Source: Pseudomonas sp. PDM14
Lineage (GTDB): Bacteria; Pseudomonadota; Gammaproteobacteria; Pseudomonadales; Pseudomonadaceae
Reading direction: 5' to 3'
Length of the DNA: 64,000 nucleotides
Assembly: GCF_014851905.1 (NCBI RefSeq)
Contig: NZ_JACVAQ010000002.1
Coordinates: 682,001 to 746,000, forward strand
The position numbers and the translations under genes are program-made. This document shows, piece by piece, positions 1-10,448 of the stretch (position 1 is the first letter of the stretch; the number at the start of each line of letters is the position of its first letter). The notes under the pieces were generated by a model. The model did not search any database and was not told the origin of the DNA. It saw only the letters and a program-made list of their open reading frames with translations.

Positions 1-908
1 GCGACGCTGGAGCCCACCGGGCGGCAGCCTTCGACGCGAATGCCCCACTCGTCCACCGGCAGGCCGTTGGGCAGGCCCTTGTCGCCGCCGCCCGCCATGG
101 AGAACCAGGCGTCAGTGAAGCGCCAGCCCAGCGACGGGTCCTTCTTGCCGTAGTCCATGTGGCCGTAGACGCGCTTGCCGTCGATTTCCTTGACGTCTTC
201 GCTGAAGAACTTGGCGATGTCCTCGTAAGCCGACCAGTTCACCGGCACGCCCAGCTCGTAGCCGTACTTCTCCTTGAACTTGGCTTTCAGCTCCGGCTTC
301 TCGAACCAGTCGGCGCGGAACCAGTAGAGGTTGGCGAACTGCTGGTCGGGCAACTGGTAGATCTTCTTGTCCGGCCCGGTGGTGAAGGAGATGCCGATGA
401 AGTCTTCCAGGTCGAGGGTCGGCGAGGTCACCGCCTTGCCTTCGTTGGCCATCATGTCAGTGATCGACACGGCCTTGCCGTAGCGAAAGTGGGTGCCGAT
501 CAGGTCGGAGTCGTTGACCCAGCCGTCGTAGATGTTCTTGCCGGACTGCATCTGCGTCTGCAGTTTCTCGACCACGTCGCCTTCCTGCATCAGGTCGTGG
601 GTCAGCTTGATCCCGGTGATCTCGCTGAAGGCCTTGGCCAGCACCTTGGCCTCGTACTCGTGGGTGGCGATGGTTTCCGAGGCGACGTTGATTTCCATGC
701 CGCGGAACGGCTCGGCCGCCTTGATGAACCACTTCAATTCTTCGAGCTGCTGCTCGGGCGTGAGGGTGGACGGGCTGAACTCGGCGCCGATCCATTTCTT
801 CGCCGCATCCTCATAAGCATCGGCCCAGGCCGCGCCACTCAGTCCGGACAACGTCAGCAAGGCCATCAACGCCATGCCATGTCGGGTCTTGTTGTTATTG
901 TCGAACAT
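1..908 (-). CDS. glpV: ABC importer substrate-binding protein (glycerol/polyol type), 3' part outside window
   Basis: Periplasmic binding protein of a carbohydrate or polyol ABC importer. About 302 N-terminal residues are visible; the gene runs off the window start. ATG at 908 follows a strong AAAGGAGG site. Residues 1-29 form a signal peptide (basic start, hydrophobic run ALMALLTLSG, cleavage near AWA/D). The mature part, with aromatic-rich stretches such as YQLPDQQFANLYWFRADW, fits the extracellular solute-binding family 1. It is the last gene of a six-gene minus-strand operon, 57 nt after the DUF2160 gene. The order two ATPases, two permeases, DUF2160, binding protein matches glpSTPQUV, the glycerol importer described in Rhizobium leguminosarum. 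Glycerol as the substrate here is inference; another polyol or sugar is possible. Confidence 0.75.
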   Translation of the reverse strand, partial: MFDNNNKTRHGMALMALLTLSGLSGAAWADAYEDAAKKWIGAEFSPSTLTPEQQLEELKWFIKAAEPFRGMEINVASETIATHEYEAKVLAKAFSEITGIKLTHDLMQEGDVVEKLQTQMQSGKNIYDGWVNDSDLIGTHFRYGKAVSITDMMANEGKAVTSPTLDLEDFIGISFTTGPDKKIYQLPDQQFANLYWFRADWFEKPELKAKFKEKYGYELGVPVNWSAYEDIAKFFSEDVKEIDGKRVYGHMDYGKKDPSLGWRFTDAWFSMAGGGDKGLPNGLPVDEWGIRVEGCRPVGSSV

Positions 909-965
909 AGACACCTCCTTTCGGGTTAAGAGAAACCAATCGGGTCACGACTCAAGGCAGGCCGA

Positions 966-1238
966 TCAGCCCCAGCGCATCACCAGCAACAACCACACGA
1001 CGGACAGCAGCGAGGCTATCCAGGTGTTCCAGTCGGTCACGCCGATCACCAGCAAATGCAGGTAGGCGCTACCGAGCAACGCGATGAACAACCGGTCGCC
1101 ACGGGTGGTGGCGAGCGGCAAGAAGCCCTTGCGTGCAACGCAGGGCGAACGCAGTTCCCAGATGCTCATGGTCACCAGCAGCAAGGCGATGCCGCCGAAA
1201 AACGCCGCAGTGGGCAGGGTCCAGGCCATCCATTCCAT
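966..1238 (-). CDS. glpU: DUF2160 small inner-membrane protein of the ABC importer
   Basis: A 90-residue membrane protein with three hydrophobic segments (about residues 8-26, 48-66 and 70-88). It matches the DUF2160 family, seen almost only inside this importer operon, between permease and binding protein. Its role is unknown; an accessory subunit or assembly factor for the permease is plausible. ATG at 1238 lies 12 nt after the end of the upstream permease gene, so the two are probably co-transcribed. There is no catalytic motif. The short loop ELRSPCVARKGF with one cysteine is the only strongly polar stretch. Confidence 0.75.
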   Translation of the reverse strand: MEWMAWTLPTAAFFGGIALLLVTMSIWELRSPCVARKGFLPLATTRGDRLFIALLGSAYLHLLVIGVTDWNTWIASLLSVVWLLLVMRWG

Positions 1239-1250
1239 CGTCGTGTCTCC

Positions 1251-2051
<801 letters not shown>

Positions 2052-2059
2052 GGGCGGCC

Positions 2060-2922
<863 letters not shown>

Positions 2923-2926
<4 letters not shown>

Positions 2927-4020
2927 GCCTGCACCTCCACCAGCACGTCGTTGGCGTAGAGCATCAGCCACTGCGACGGAAAGCCGATGTAGGCGACCTT
3001 CTGCGGCACGGTCTGGTCCTCGTGCAGGCGCGCTTTGAGCAGCTGGCCGTCGAGGCGCAGGGTGACGATCTTGTAGGTGCCCAGGTCCTCGACATGCACC
3101 ACCTCGCCCTGCAGTGCATCGACGAAAGGCTCGTCGCTGACATGCACGAACTCGGGGCGAATGCCGACCTTGAGGCTCTGCCAGCCCTGCTCCGCCACGC
3201 GCTGGTTGAGCGCCGGCGACAGCGGCAGGCGCGTCTCGCCGAAACGCACGCCACCTGCGTATGGCGAAACCTCGATCAGGTTCATCCCCGGACTGCCGAT
3301 GAAGAAGCCGACGAAGGTGTGTCTGGGTCGCTCGAACAGCTCGCGCGGGGTGCCGAACTGGACGATCTGGCCGCCGTACATCACCGCAATCTTGTCGGCG
3401 AAGGTCGAGGCCTCCAGCTGGTCGTGGGTGACGTAGATCATTGTGATGTTGAACTGCTCGTGGATCTGCTTGAGCTTGCGCCGCAGCTTCCACTTCAGGT
3501 GCGGGTCGATCACCGTCAGCGGCTCGTCGAAGAGAATCGCCGACACGTCGTCACGCACCAGGCCGCGGCCCATGGAGACCTTCTGCTTCTCGTCGGCGGT
3601 GAGGTTGCGCGCCTTGCGCTTGAGCAATGGGTGCAGGTCGAGCACCTCGGCGATCTCGTTGACCTTGCTCAGCACCCGCGCCTCGGGCAGGCCCTGGTTG
3701 CGCAGCGGGAAGGCCAGGTTGTCGAACACCGTCATGGTGTCGTAGACCACCGGAAACTGGAAAACCTGGGCGATGTTGCGCTCCTGCGGCGGCAGGTCGT
3801 TGACCTCACGCGCATCGAACAACACTTGCCCTTCGGACGGGCTGAGCAGCCCGGAAATGATGTTGAGCAAGGTCGACTTACCGCAGCCGGACGGACCAAG
3901 CAGCGCGTAGGCGCCGCCCTGCTCCCACACGTGGCTCATCTCCAGAATCGCGTAATCCTCCGGGCCGCCGGGCTGGCTGCTGTAGCTGTGGGCCAGGTTG
4001 TGCAAGCGTATCTCTGCCAT
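2923..4020 (-). CDS. glpT: ABC importer ATPase with degenerate signature motif
   Basis: A 365-residue ABC ATPase of the sugar-importer type with a C-terminal regulatory OB-like domain. Visible motifs are Walker A GPSGCGKST (about residue 40), Q-loop QVFQFPVV, Walker B AILFDEP and switch histidine VTHDQLEA. The signature motif, normally LSGGQ, is replaced by LTADEKQ. ATG at 4020 follows GAGGAGCGTG; the open frame upstream is non-homologous. It overlaps the permease gene by four bases. It should pair with GlpS as a heterodimer, its normal Walker and His elements facing GlpS's normal signature. Confidence 0.85.
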
Positions 4021-4030
4021 CACGCGCTCC

Positions 4031-5113
4031 TCATGGCCGCCGGCTCGGCGCCAGAACCAGGCGGTCCCGGGTGTCGAACACGAACAGTTTGTGGGTCGGG
4101 ATATAGATGCGGATCGGCGCATCCACGTCGTACTCGTGCACGCCCTGCAGGTGCAGGACCAGGGCGAAATGCTCGCTGCGCACATGCAGGAAGGTTTCCG
4201 AGCCGCTGATCTCGGCCAGCTCGACGCTCACCGACAACTCCAGGTCGTCGTCGTTGGACGGCACCAGGCCGATGTGCCCGGGGCGCACGCCGAAGCGGTA
4301 GTCGCCCTCGCCCAGACCGCGCAGCTCGGCGGTCAGCGGGAAGTGCACGAAATCCTCGAAGCTCACCTCGCCCACGCGGATGCGCCCATGCATCAGGTTG
4401 ATCGGCGGCTCGGAGAACAGCTCGGCAGCCAGCACCTGCTGCGGCCGCTGGTAGACCTCGGTGGTCTTGCCGCTCTGGATCACTCGCCCCTGATGAAGGA
4501 TGGTCGTGGTGCCGCCCAGCGCCAGCGCCTCGTTGGGCTCGGTGGTGGCATAGATGGCGATGGTGCGGCGGGTGCGGAACAGCTCGCGCATTTCCTGGCG
4601 CAGCTCCTCACGCAGCTTGTAGTCGAGGTTGACCAGCGGCTCGTCGAACAGCACCAGGTCGGCGTCCTTGACCAGCGCGCGGGCCATCGCCGTACGCTGC
4701 TGCTGGCCGCCGGACAGCTCCAGCGGGTGGCGCGTGAGGAATTTCTCGATGCGCAGCATCTGCGCCGTCTCGTTGACCCGGCGCTCGATCTCGGCCTTGG
4801 CCATGCCAGCCTGGCGCAGCGGCGAGGCGATGTTCTCGAACACCGTCAGGGTCGGGTAGTTGATGAACTGCTGGTAGACCATCGACACGTTGCGCTGACG
4901 CACCGGCACGCCGGTGACATCCGCGCCGTTCATCAGGATGCGCCCGCTGCTCGGCTTGTCGAGGCCGGCCATCAGGCGCATCAGCGAGGTCTTGCCGGCG
5001 AGCGTGCGCCCCACCAGTACGTTGAAAGAGCCCGGCTCGAAGCTCAGGCAGGCGTCGTCGATGTAGACCTGCTGGTCGACCACGCGGCAGACATGTTCCA
5101 GCGTTAACGACAT
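4031..5113 (-). CDS. glpS: ABC importer ATPase lacking the switch histidine
   Basis: A 360-residue ABC ATPase, first gene of the importer operon. Walker A is GRTLAGKTS, Q-loop VYQQFINYP, signature LSGGQQQRTAMARAL and Walker B LVLFDEPLVNLD. Where other importer ATPases have VTHDQ, this protein reads ATTEPNEAL, so the switch histidine is a threonine. It ends 10 nt before the glpT start. A sigma-54-type promoter lies about 60 nt upstream of its ATG. Its faults complement those of GlpT, which suggests one competent and one degenerate ATP site per heterodimer. Confidence 0.85.
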   Translation of the reverse strand: MSLTLEHVCRVVDQQVYIDDACLSFEPGSFNVLVGRTLAGKTSLMRLMAGLDKPSSGRILMNGADVTGVPVRQRNVSMVYQQFINYPTLTVFENIASPLRQAGMAKAEIERRVNETAQMLRIEKFLTRHPLELSGGQQQRTAMARALVKDADLVLFDEPLVNLDYKLREELRQEMRELFRTRRTIAIYATTEPNEALALGGTTTILHQGRVIQSGKTTEVYQRPQQVLAAELFSEPPINLMHGRIRVGEVSFEDFVHFPLTAELRGLGEGDYRFGVRPGHIGLVPSNDDDLELSVSVELAEISGSETFLHVRSEHFALVLHLQGVHEYDVDAPIRIYIPTHKLFVFDTRDRLVLAPSRRP

Positions 5114-5170
5114 GGCGCGTCCTTATGGTTGTTTTCGCCCGGCGCGGCGCTAGGCCGGCCATCCCCATAA

Positions 5171-5186
5171 GGCGATATGCGTGCCA
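5171..5186 (-). promoter_or_regulatory. sigma-54 (-24/-12) promoter of the glp-type operon
   Basis: On the minus strand the sequence reads TGGCACG-CATA-TCGC. It carries the invariant GG and GC with ten bases between them and differs from TGGCACG-N4-TTGC at one position. Transcription would start near 5160, about 47 nt before the glpS ATG. A sigma-54 activator gene diverges from the same region, which strongly supports the call. Confidence 0.8.
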
Positions 5187-5272
5187 GCCCACTGCACGAA
5201 TTGCCAAGTCGTTGATTCACAAGGCTCTGCGTGCCCGATGCGGCACTTACACAATCGCTCGCTAAACACGTT

Positions 5273-5301
5273 TGAACAGCTGGAAGTGAACAGGTGAACA
5301 G
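5273..5301. promoter_or_regulatory. candidate upstream activator sites (three TGAACAG repeats)
   Basis: TGAACAG occurs three times in the same direction, at 5273, 5287 and 5295. The cluster lies 110-140 bp upstream of the predicted start of the sigma-54 promoter, a usual place for enhancer sites. Binding by the divergently encoded activator is inference. Confidence 0.45.
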
Positions 5302-5394
5302 TCCGACCGTTGACTTTGCACAGCCATGAACAACACTCAACTGGCTGCCAAAAGCGGCGAACGCAGATAAAAACAAGAAGATGACGGTACGCAC

Positions 5395-7257
5395 ATGGCC
5401 ACCCCTGCCCCGGCGCCACACACGGCGCCCAGCCACGACACGATCGTGCGCGACTCCTGGACCCGCTGCCGCGAGTTCGGCCTTACCCACCAGAGCCAGC
5501 CCGAGTTCGGCCACGCCGCGCCGGGCGAGGTTTCGGCCCTGCTCGAAGGCCAGCACTTCCTGGTGCAGACCACCCATCGCGAGGTACTGCCCTACTACGA
5601 GAACATCCTCGCCAATTCCAACTGCCTGATCAATTTGGCCGACAATCAGGGCCAGCTGCTGCAGTCCTGGGGCGACCGCCGCTTCGTCGAACCGGCCCGG
5701 GCGCCGGGGTTCGTCGCCGGCGCGTTGTGGCAGGAACGCCACACCGGCACCAACGCCATCGGCACCGCGCTGGCCTGCGGGCAGGCGGTGCACATCCAGC
5801 GCGACGAACACTTCCTCAAGGCCAACCGCTACATGACCGGCTCGGCCTCGCCAATCTTCGATGCGAGCCGGCAGATGATCGGCGTGCTCGACGTCTCCAG
5901 TGACAGCTACCTGCCGCCCTCCCACACCCTGGGTATGGTCAAGATGATGAGCCAGTCGGTGGAAAACCGGCTGATCCTCAACCTGTTCAAAGACGACTAC
6001 TTCCAGCTCAGTTTCAACACCAACCTCGACAACCTCGACAGCCAGTGGGCCGGCCTGCTGGTGTTCGACGAAAGCGGCCAGGTGGTCTCGGCCAACCGCC
6101 GCGCCGACACTCTGCTCGGCGTCGGCCTGTCGCGGGTCAACCTGGGCAGCCTGTTCGACATCCCGCTGCAGCAGCTGCTCGACCAGCCGGAGAACCTGCC
6201 CTTCGCCCTGCGCGCCGCCGGGCGCTACCGCTTCCACGGGCTGATCAAGCGCCCGCGCAAGCCGCGCGTCCAGCCGCGTGATTTCCGTCAGCAGGCGCCA
6301 CAGGCCGATGCCGTTCCCGGCGACGTCACCCTGGCCGCCATCAGCCTCGGCGACCCGCGCGTGGAAAAGGCCGTGCGCCAGGCCGAACGCCTGGTGGAGA
6401 AGAACATCCCGATCCTCCTCCAGGGCGAGACCGGCGCCGGCAAGGAGGTGTTCGTCAAGGCGCTGCACAACGCCAGCTCGCGCGCCAGCCAGCCGCTGAT
6501 CGCGGTGAACTGCGCGGCGATTCCCGCCGAGCTGGTGGAGTCGGAACTGTTCGGCTACGAGAAAGGCGCCTTCACCGGCGCCAGCCAGAAAGGCAGCGTC
6601 GGCCTGATCCGCAAGGCGCACCAGGGCACGCTGTTCCTCGACGAAATCGGCGACATGCCGCTCAACGTGCAGGCCCGCTTGCTGCGCGTGCTGCAGGAGC
6701 GCAGCGTGCAGCCGCTCGGTGGCGGCGAGCCGTACCCGGTGGACATCCGCCTGGTGTCGGCGACCAACCGCCCGCTGCGCCAGGACGTGGACGCCGGGCT
6801 GTTCCGCCAGGACCTCTACTACCGCATCAGCGGCCTCAACCTGGAGCTGCCGCCGCTGCGCGAACGCAGCGACAAGGCCGCGCTGTTCCAGCGCCTGTGG
6901 CAACACCACCGCGAACCCAGCCAGTGGGCCGGGCTGAGTGACGAGGTACTTGAGCTGTTCCAGCGCCACCCCTGGCCCGGCAACCTGCGCCAGCTGAGCA
7001 GCGTGATGCAGATTGCCCTGGCCATGGCCGAGGACCAGCCGATCCGCGCTGAACACCTGCCGGACGACTTCTTCGTCGACCTGCAGCAGGCGCCGCCCGT
7101 ATCCACCAGGGAAGGCACACAGGACGCGGCGAGCGCGGACGACCTGGCCAGCCAGTATCACGCCTGCGGCGGTAACATCTCGCACCTGGCGCGCCACCTG
7201 GGCCTGAGCCGCAACACCCTGTACAAGCGCCTGCGCCAGCAGGGCCTGAAGGTCTAG
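5395..7257 (+). CDS. sigma-54-dependent activator, AcoR type
   Basis: A 620-residue enhancer-binding protein. The N-terminal half looks like a GAF-type ligand sensor followed by a PAS-like region (GLLVFDESGQVVSANRRA). The AAA+ domain has Walker A GETGAGKE (about residue 343), the sigma-54 contact loop GAFTGA (about 391) and Walker B GTLFLDEIGD. A Fis-type helix-turn-helix ends the protein (HLARHLGLSRNTLYKRLRQQ). It diverges from the importer operon, whose promoter is of sigma-54 type, so it most likely activates that operon when a substrate or metabolite binds the sensor. The 3' end overlaps the convergent GGDEF/EAL gene by four bases. The ribosome site before ATG 5395 is weak, so the exact start is less sure. 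Confidence 0.9.
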   Translation: MATPAPAPHTAPSHDTIVRDSWTRCREFGLTHQSQPEFGHAAPGEVSALLEGQHFLVQTTHREVLPYYENILANSNCLINLADNQGQLLQSWGDRRFVEPARAPGFVAGALWQERHTGTNAIGTALACGQAVHIQRDEHFLKANRYMTGSASPIFDASRQMIGVLDVSSDSYLPPSHTLGMVKMMSQSVENRLILNLFKDDYFQLSFNTNLDNLDSQWAGLLVFDESGQVVSANRRADTLLGVGLSRVNLGSLFDIPLQQLLDQPENLPFALRAAGRYRFHGLIKRPRKPRVQPRDFRQQAPQADAVPGDVTLAAISLGDPRVEKAVRQAERLVEKNIPILLQGETGAGKEVFVKALHNASSRASQPLIAVNCAAIPAELVESELFGYEKGAFTGASQKGSVGLIRKAHQGTLFLDEIGDMPLNVQARLLRVLQERSVQPLGGGEPYPVDIRLVSATNRPLRQDVDAGLFRQDLYYRISGLNLELPPLRERSDKAALFQRLWQHHREPSQWAGLSDEVLELFQRHPWPGNLRQLSSVMQIALAMAEDQPIRAEHLPDDFFVDLQQAPPVSTREGTQDAASADDLASQYHACGGNISHLARHLGLSRNTLYKRLRQQGLKV

Positions 7258-9158
7258 CGCGGCCCCGCCACGCGCTGCACGAATGCCGGCAGCTCATCGC
7301 CCGGCATCGGACGGGCGAACAGGTAACCCTGGCCCTGGTCGCAACCCAACTCGGCCAGCAGTTGCCGGGTCGACTCATCCTCCACGCCCTCGGCGGTGGT
7401 CAGCAACTTGAAGCTGCGGGCCATCTGGATGATTGCGGTGACGATGGCCTGGTCCTGGGCGTTGCCCTGCAACTGGCGGACGAACGACTGATCGATCTTC
7501 AGCTTGTCGACCTGGAAACGCTGCAGGTACGACAGGTTGGAATAGCCGGTGCCGAAATCGTCGATGGACAGCCGCACGCCGAGGCTCTTCAGGCGCTGCA
7601 ACAGGCCGATCAGGGCATCGCTGTCCTGCACCAGGATCGACTCGGTCAACTCCAGCTCCAGGCAACCGGGATGCAGGCCGAAACGCGCCAGCGTGGCCTC
7701 GACCAGTTGTTCCAGATTGCCGCGGCGAAACTGCACCGCCGAGAGGTTCACCGAGACCACGAAGCGCGGCAGCCCGGCCGCCTGCCAGACCATCATCTGC
7801 CGGCACGCTTCGCTCAGCACCCACTCGCCGATCTCGACGATCAGCCCGGACTGCTCGGCCGCATCGATGAACCGCCCCGGATAGATCATCCCTTCCTGCG
7901 GGTGCTGCCAGCGGATCAGCGCCTCCACCGCCAGCACCTGGCCACTGTGCAGGTCGACGATCGGCTGGTAGTGCAGCACGAACTCCTCGCGGTGCAGTGC
8001 CTCGCGCAGGCCCAACTCCAGGCTCAGGCGCTCGCGGGCATCGGCGTTGGTCTGTGCATCGAAGAAACAGAAGCCGTTACGCCCCGCCGCCTTGGCCTGG
8101 TACATGGCCATGTCGGCGTGGCTCAGCAGCGTGTCGAAGTCCTCGCCATCCTCGGGAAACAGAGCGATGCCGATGGAGATCGAGGTCACCAGCTGCATGC
8201 CGCGCAGGGTGATCGGCTGCGCCAGGCGCTGCTGGATATCCACCGCCACGGCGGACACCGCCGCCAGGTCGTCGACATCCGCCAGGGCCACGAGGAACTC
8301 GTCGCCACTCTGCCGGCTGATGGTGTCCTCGGCGCCGACCGCCAGCTGCAGGCGCACCGCGACCTCCTGCAGCAGCTCGTCGCCGGCGGCGTGGCCGAGG
8401 GAATCGTTGATGGTCTTGAAGTTGTCCAGGTCGAGCAGCAGCAGCGCCACGCGCTTCTGATAACGCCGCGCCTGGCCGATGGCCTGCTCGGTGCGATCGC
8501 CGATCAGCAGACGCTTGGGCAAGCCGGTCAGCGCATCGTGCTGGGTCAGATGATTGAGGCTCGCCTCGGAGCTTTCCGCGCGCTGAATCACCTGCTGCAA
8601 ACGCAGCAGCGTGCGGCGCAGGTCATCCACCAGCAGCCACACCGCCACCGCGCACATCACCAGGATGCAGCCGAGGTTGAACATGCGCCCCAGGCCCAGC
8701 GGCGTCGGCTCGAAACTGTGCAAGCCGCTCATCGCCGCGTAAGTCAGAAAGCCCACCACCGCGAGCATCGACAGCAGCAACCCGATGAACAGACGCAACG
8801 ACGCCGCCATGCTGGCGACGATGAGAATACCGGGGAACGCCACCACCGCCCCGCTGTACAGCCCCTGGCTGAACCACAGCGACACACAGACCAGCCCCAT
8901 GATCGCGAGCAGCACCACCGCGACCGACAGCTCGACCTGCCCGCGCCGGTTGAGCGCCCGCCCGCCCAGGGTGAACACCAGCGCCGACAGCGTAAGGCCG
9001 GCATTCAGCCAGTCGCGGGACAGCACCATCTGCACACCGATACACACCAGCACCACACACAACACATTGGCGATCTGCAACAACCGCCGCGCCTGCAGAC
9101 GCCGCCCTACCGGATCGTCTTGCTGGCCATCAATCCGAGCGAACTGCGCACGCGTCAT
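7254..9158 (-). CDS. membrane-bound GGDEF/EAL c-di-GMP enzyme
   Basis: 634 residues: about six transmembrane segments in residues 25-190, a GGDEF domain (motif written SGDEF, about residue 284) and an EAL domain (EALIRW, about 412). The EAL catalytic set looks complete: NLSA, LTES, DDFGTGYS, KIDQSF, AEGVE and GQGYLFARP. A serine at the first GGDEF position is tolerated in some active cyclases, so both making and breaking of c-di-GMP are possible. It faces the sigma-54 activator tail to tail. I recall a bifunctional GGDEF/EAL motility protein next to a similar activator in P. putida (PP_2258/PP_2259), which would be the obvious comparison. Confidence 0.9.
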   Translation of the reverse strand: MTRAQFARIDGQQDDPVGRRLQARRLLQIANVLCVVLVCIGVQMVLSRDWLNAGLTLSALVFTLGGRALNRRGQVELSVAVVLLAIMGLVCVSLWFSQGLYSGAVVAFPGILIVASMAASLRLFIGLLLSMLAVVGFLTYAAMSGLHSFEPTPLGLGRMFNLGCILVMCAVAVWLLVDDLRRTLLRLQQVIQRAESSEASLNHLTQHDALTGLPKRLLIGDRTEQAIGQARRYQKRVALLLLDLDNFKTINDSLGHAAGDELLQEVAVRLQLAVGAEDTISRQSGDEFLVALADVDDLAAVSAVAVDIQQRLAQPITLRGMQLVTSISIGIALFPEDGEDFDTLLSHADMAMYQAKAAGRNGFCFFDAQTNADARERLSLELGLREALHREEFVLHYQPIVDLHSGQVLAVEALIRWQHPQEGMIYPGRFIDAAEQSGLIVEIGEWVLSEACRQMMVWQAAGLPRFVVSVNLSAVQFRRGNLEQLVEATLARFGLHPGCLELELTESILVQDSDALIGLLQRLKSLGVRLSIDDFGTGYSNLSYLQRFQVDKLKIDQSFVRQLQGNAQDQAIVTAIIQMARSFKLLTTAEGVEDESTRQLLAELGCDQGQGYLFARPMPGDELPAFVQRVAGPR

Positions 9159-9287
9159 ACCGACACTTCCATGAGACGACTACTGTAAAAGCGGCCAAAA
9201 CCTGACCAAGGGGTCGAAAGCTAACGAAAAGAGGGAGGTGGGGGCAAGGGGATGAAGGTAGGGGGTGGGGTTTGGGTGGTGAAAAAG

Positions 9288-9311
9288 GGCCGCTATCGGC
9301 CAAGAGCGGCC
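9288..9311. repeat. hairpin repeat copy 1 (GGCCGCT/AGCGGCC)
   Basis: GGCCGCT and AGCGGCC, seven perfectly complementary bases around a 10-base loop. A related copy lies at 12269-12292. The two copies border the LysR/SDR/hydratase unit. The rest of the 258-base gap 9159-9416 shows nothing convincing. Confidence 0.6.
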
Positions 9312-9416
9312 AGTCGTTGACAGGACTATCCGGCTCATCCTCGTAAGCTTTATGGAGGATAGGAGAGCTCTAGGAAACTTGGGGCGATTCACAGCCACCC
9401 AGAGCACACTTTGCCA

Positions 9417-10322
9417 CTACTGCATGGCGTCGAGCAGAGTATTGCGCAACCAGGTATTGGCCGGATCCGCCTCGCGCTCTCGGTGCCAGAACAGGTGCAG
9501 CTCCACCCCCGGCACGCTCACCGGCAGCGGGTGGATATGGTTGCCCAGGTAGGCGTTGCTGGACATCGCCAGGCTGTGGGGCATGGTTAGCAGCAGGTCG
9601 CTGCCCGCCACCAAACGGCAGGCCGATTCGTAGTGCTGGCAGCGCGCGGCGATCTGCCGTTGGTAGCCTTGGCGGGCCAGTTCGAAATCCACCACCCCGT
9701 AACCCATGCGCCGCGACGACACGGTGATGTGCTGCGCGACGAAGTAGTGGTCGCGGTCGATTGCGGCGCTTGAGCGGCTGACCACGACAAACTCGTCACG
9801 GCTCAGAAAGCTATGCGACAGCTCGCCATCGGCGGCCTGGGCCACGTCGATGGCGCAGTCAATACGCCCGCTCGCCAGGTCGGCCTTGAGCGTTGAGCGT
9901 TTGATCCGCGCACTGGTCACGCAAATGCCCGGCACTGCGCTATGCAGCGCCTTGACCAGGGTCGGCAATACCGCAGGCTCTATCACCTCGAGCATGGCCA
10001 GGGTCACCGCGGTGATATCGCGGATGGGCTCGAAGCTGTGGCTGTGGGCTGCGGCCCGCTGTAGAAACCCCAGCCCCTCCTGCACGTCCGGCCAGATGCG
10101 CAGGGCCAGCGGCGTGGGCACCACCCCCTGCGCCTCACGAATAAACAACGGGTCGTCGAGTTGCTGCCGCATACGCGCCAGCGCATGGCTAACGGCCGAC
10201 TGACTGACGCACAGCTGCTCGGCAGCGCGGGTCAGGTTGCGTTCGCGATAGATCACGGCGAAGACCCGAAACAGGTTCAGGTCCAGGCGTGCGATGGGGG
10301 CCGAGTAATTATCTTTGCTCAT
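9417..10322 (-). CDS. LysR-family transcriptional regulator
   Basis: 301 residues. The N-terminal winged helix-turn-helix is clear (LTRAAEQLCVSQSAVSHALA, about residues 31-50), followed by a substrate-binding domain similar to the NodD-like subgroup. ATG at 10322. It diverges from the SDR and enoyl-CoA hydratase genes, with a 126-base AT-rich gap holding a 35-bp dyad, so it probably controls that pair as well as itself. The inducer is unknown. Confidence 0.9.
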   Translation of the reverse strand: MSKDNYSAPIARLDLNLFRVFAVIYRERNLTRAAEQLCVSQSAVSHALARMRQQLDDPLFIREAQGVVPTPLALRIWPDVQEGLGFLQRAAAHSHSFEPIRDITAVTLAMLEVIEPAVLPTLVKALHSAVPGICVTSARIKRSTLKADLASGRIDCAIDVAQAADGELSHSFLSRDEFVVVSRSSAAIDRDHYFVAQHITVSSRRMGYGVVDFELARQGYQRQIAARCQHYESACRLVAGSDLLLTMPHSLAMSSNAYLGNHIHPLPVSVPGVELHLFWHREREADPANTWLRNTLLDAMQ

Positions 10323-10324
10323 GT

Positions 10325-10359
10325 CTATAAATGAAAAACCATCATTTTTCTAATTATAG
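10325..10359. promoter_or_regulatory. 35-bp dyad in the LysR/SDR divergent promoter region
   Basis: Begins CTATAA and ends TTATAG, with inner arms GAAAAA and TTTTTC around CCATCA. It is a markedly AT-rich island. It begins three bases upstream of the regulator ATG, a normal place for a LysR autoregulatory operator. Assignment to this regulator is inference. Confidence 0.55.
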
Positions 10360-10448
10360 GCAGACACCTAGCATGGCGACATCCACGCCTCTGCTGGCCT
10401 GGCCAATAAGCCTGCGCCCAGAGGCGGTGCTGAATACGAGGAAGTGAT

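Noticed and set aside
5104..7197. A 697-codon open frame opposite the sigma-54 activator
   Set aside because: Same shadow effect. The plus frame has all AAA+ motifs in order; the minus frame has none.
7362..9188. A 608-codon plus-strand open frame opposite the GGDEF/EAL gene
   Set aside because: Very rich in Q, R, H and L, with no motif; the minus frame has complete GGDEF and EAL domains.
9317..9322. TTGACA as a -35 box in the gap before the LysR gene's end
   Set aside because: No -10 element is found at 16-18 bases and no plus-strand gene follows.
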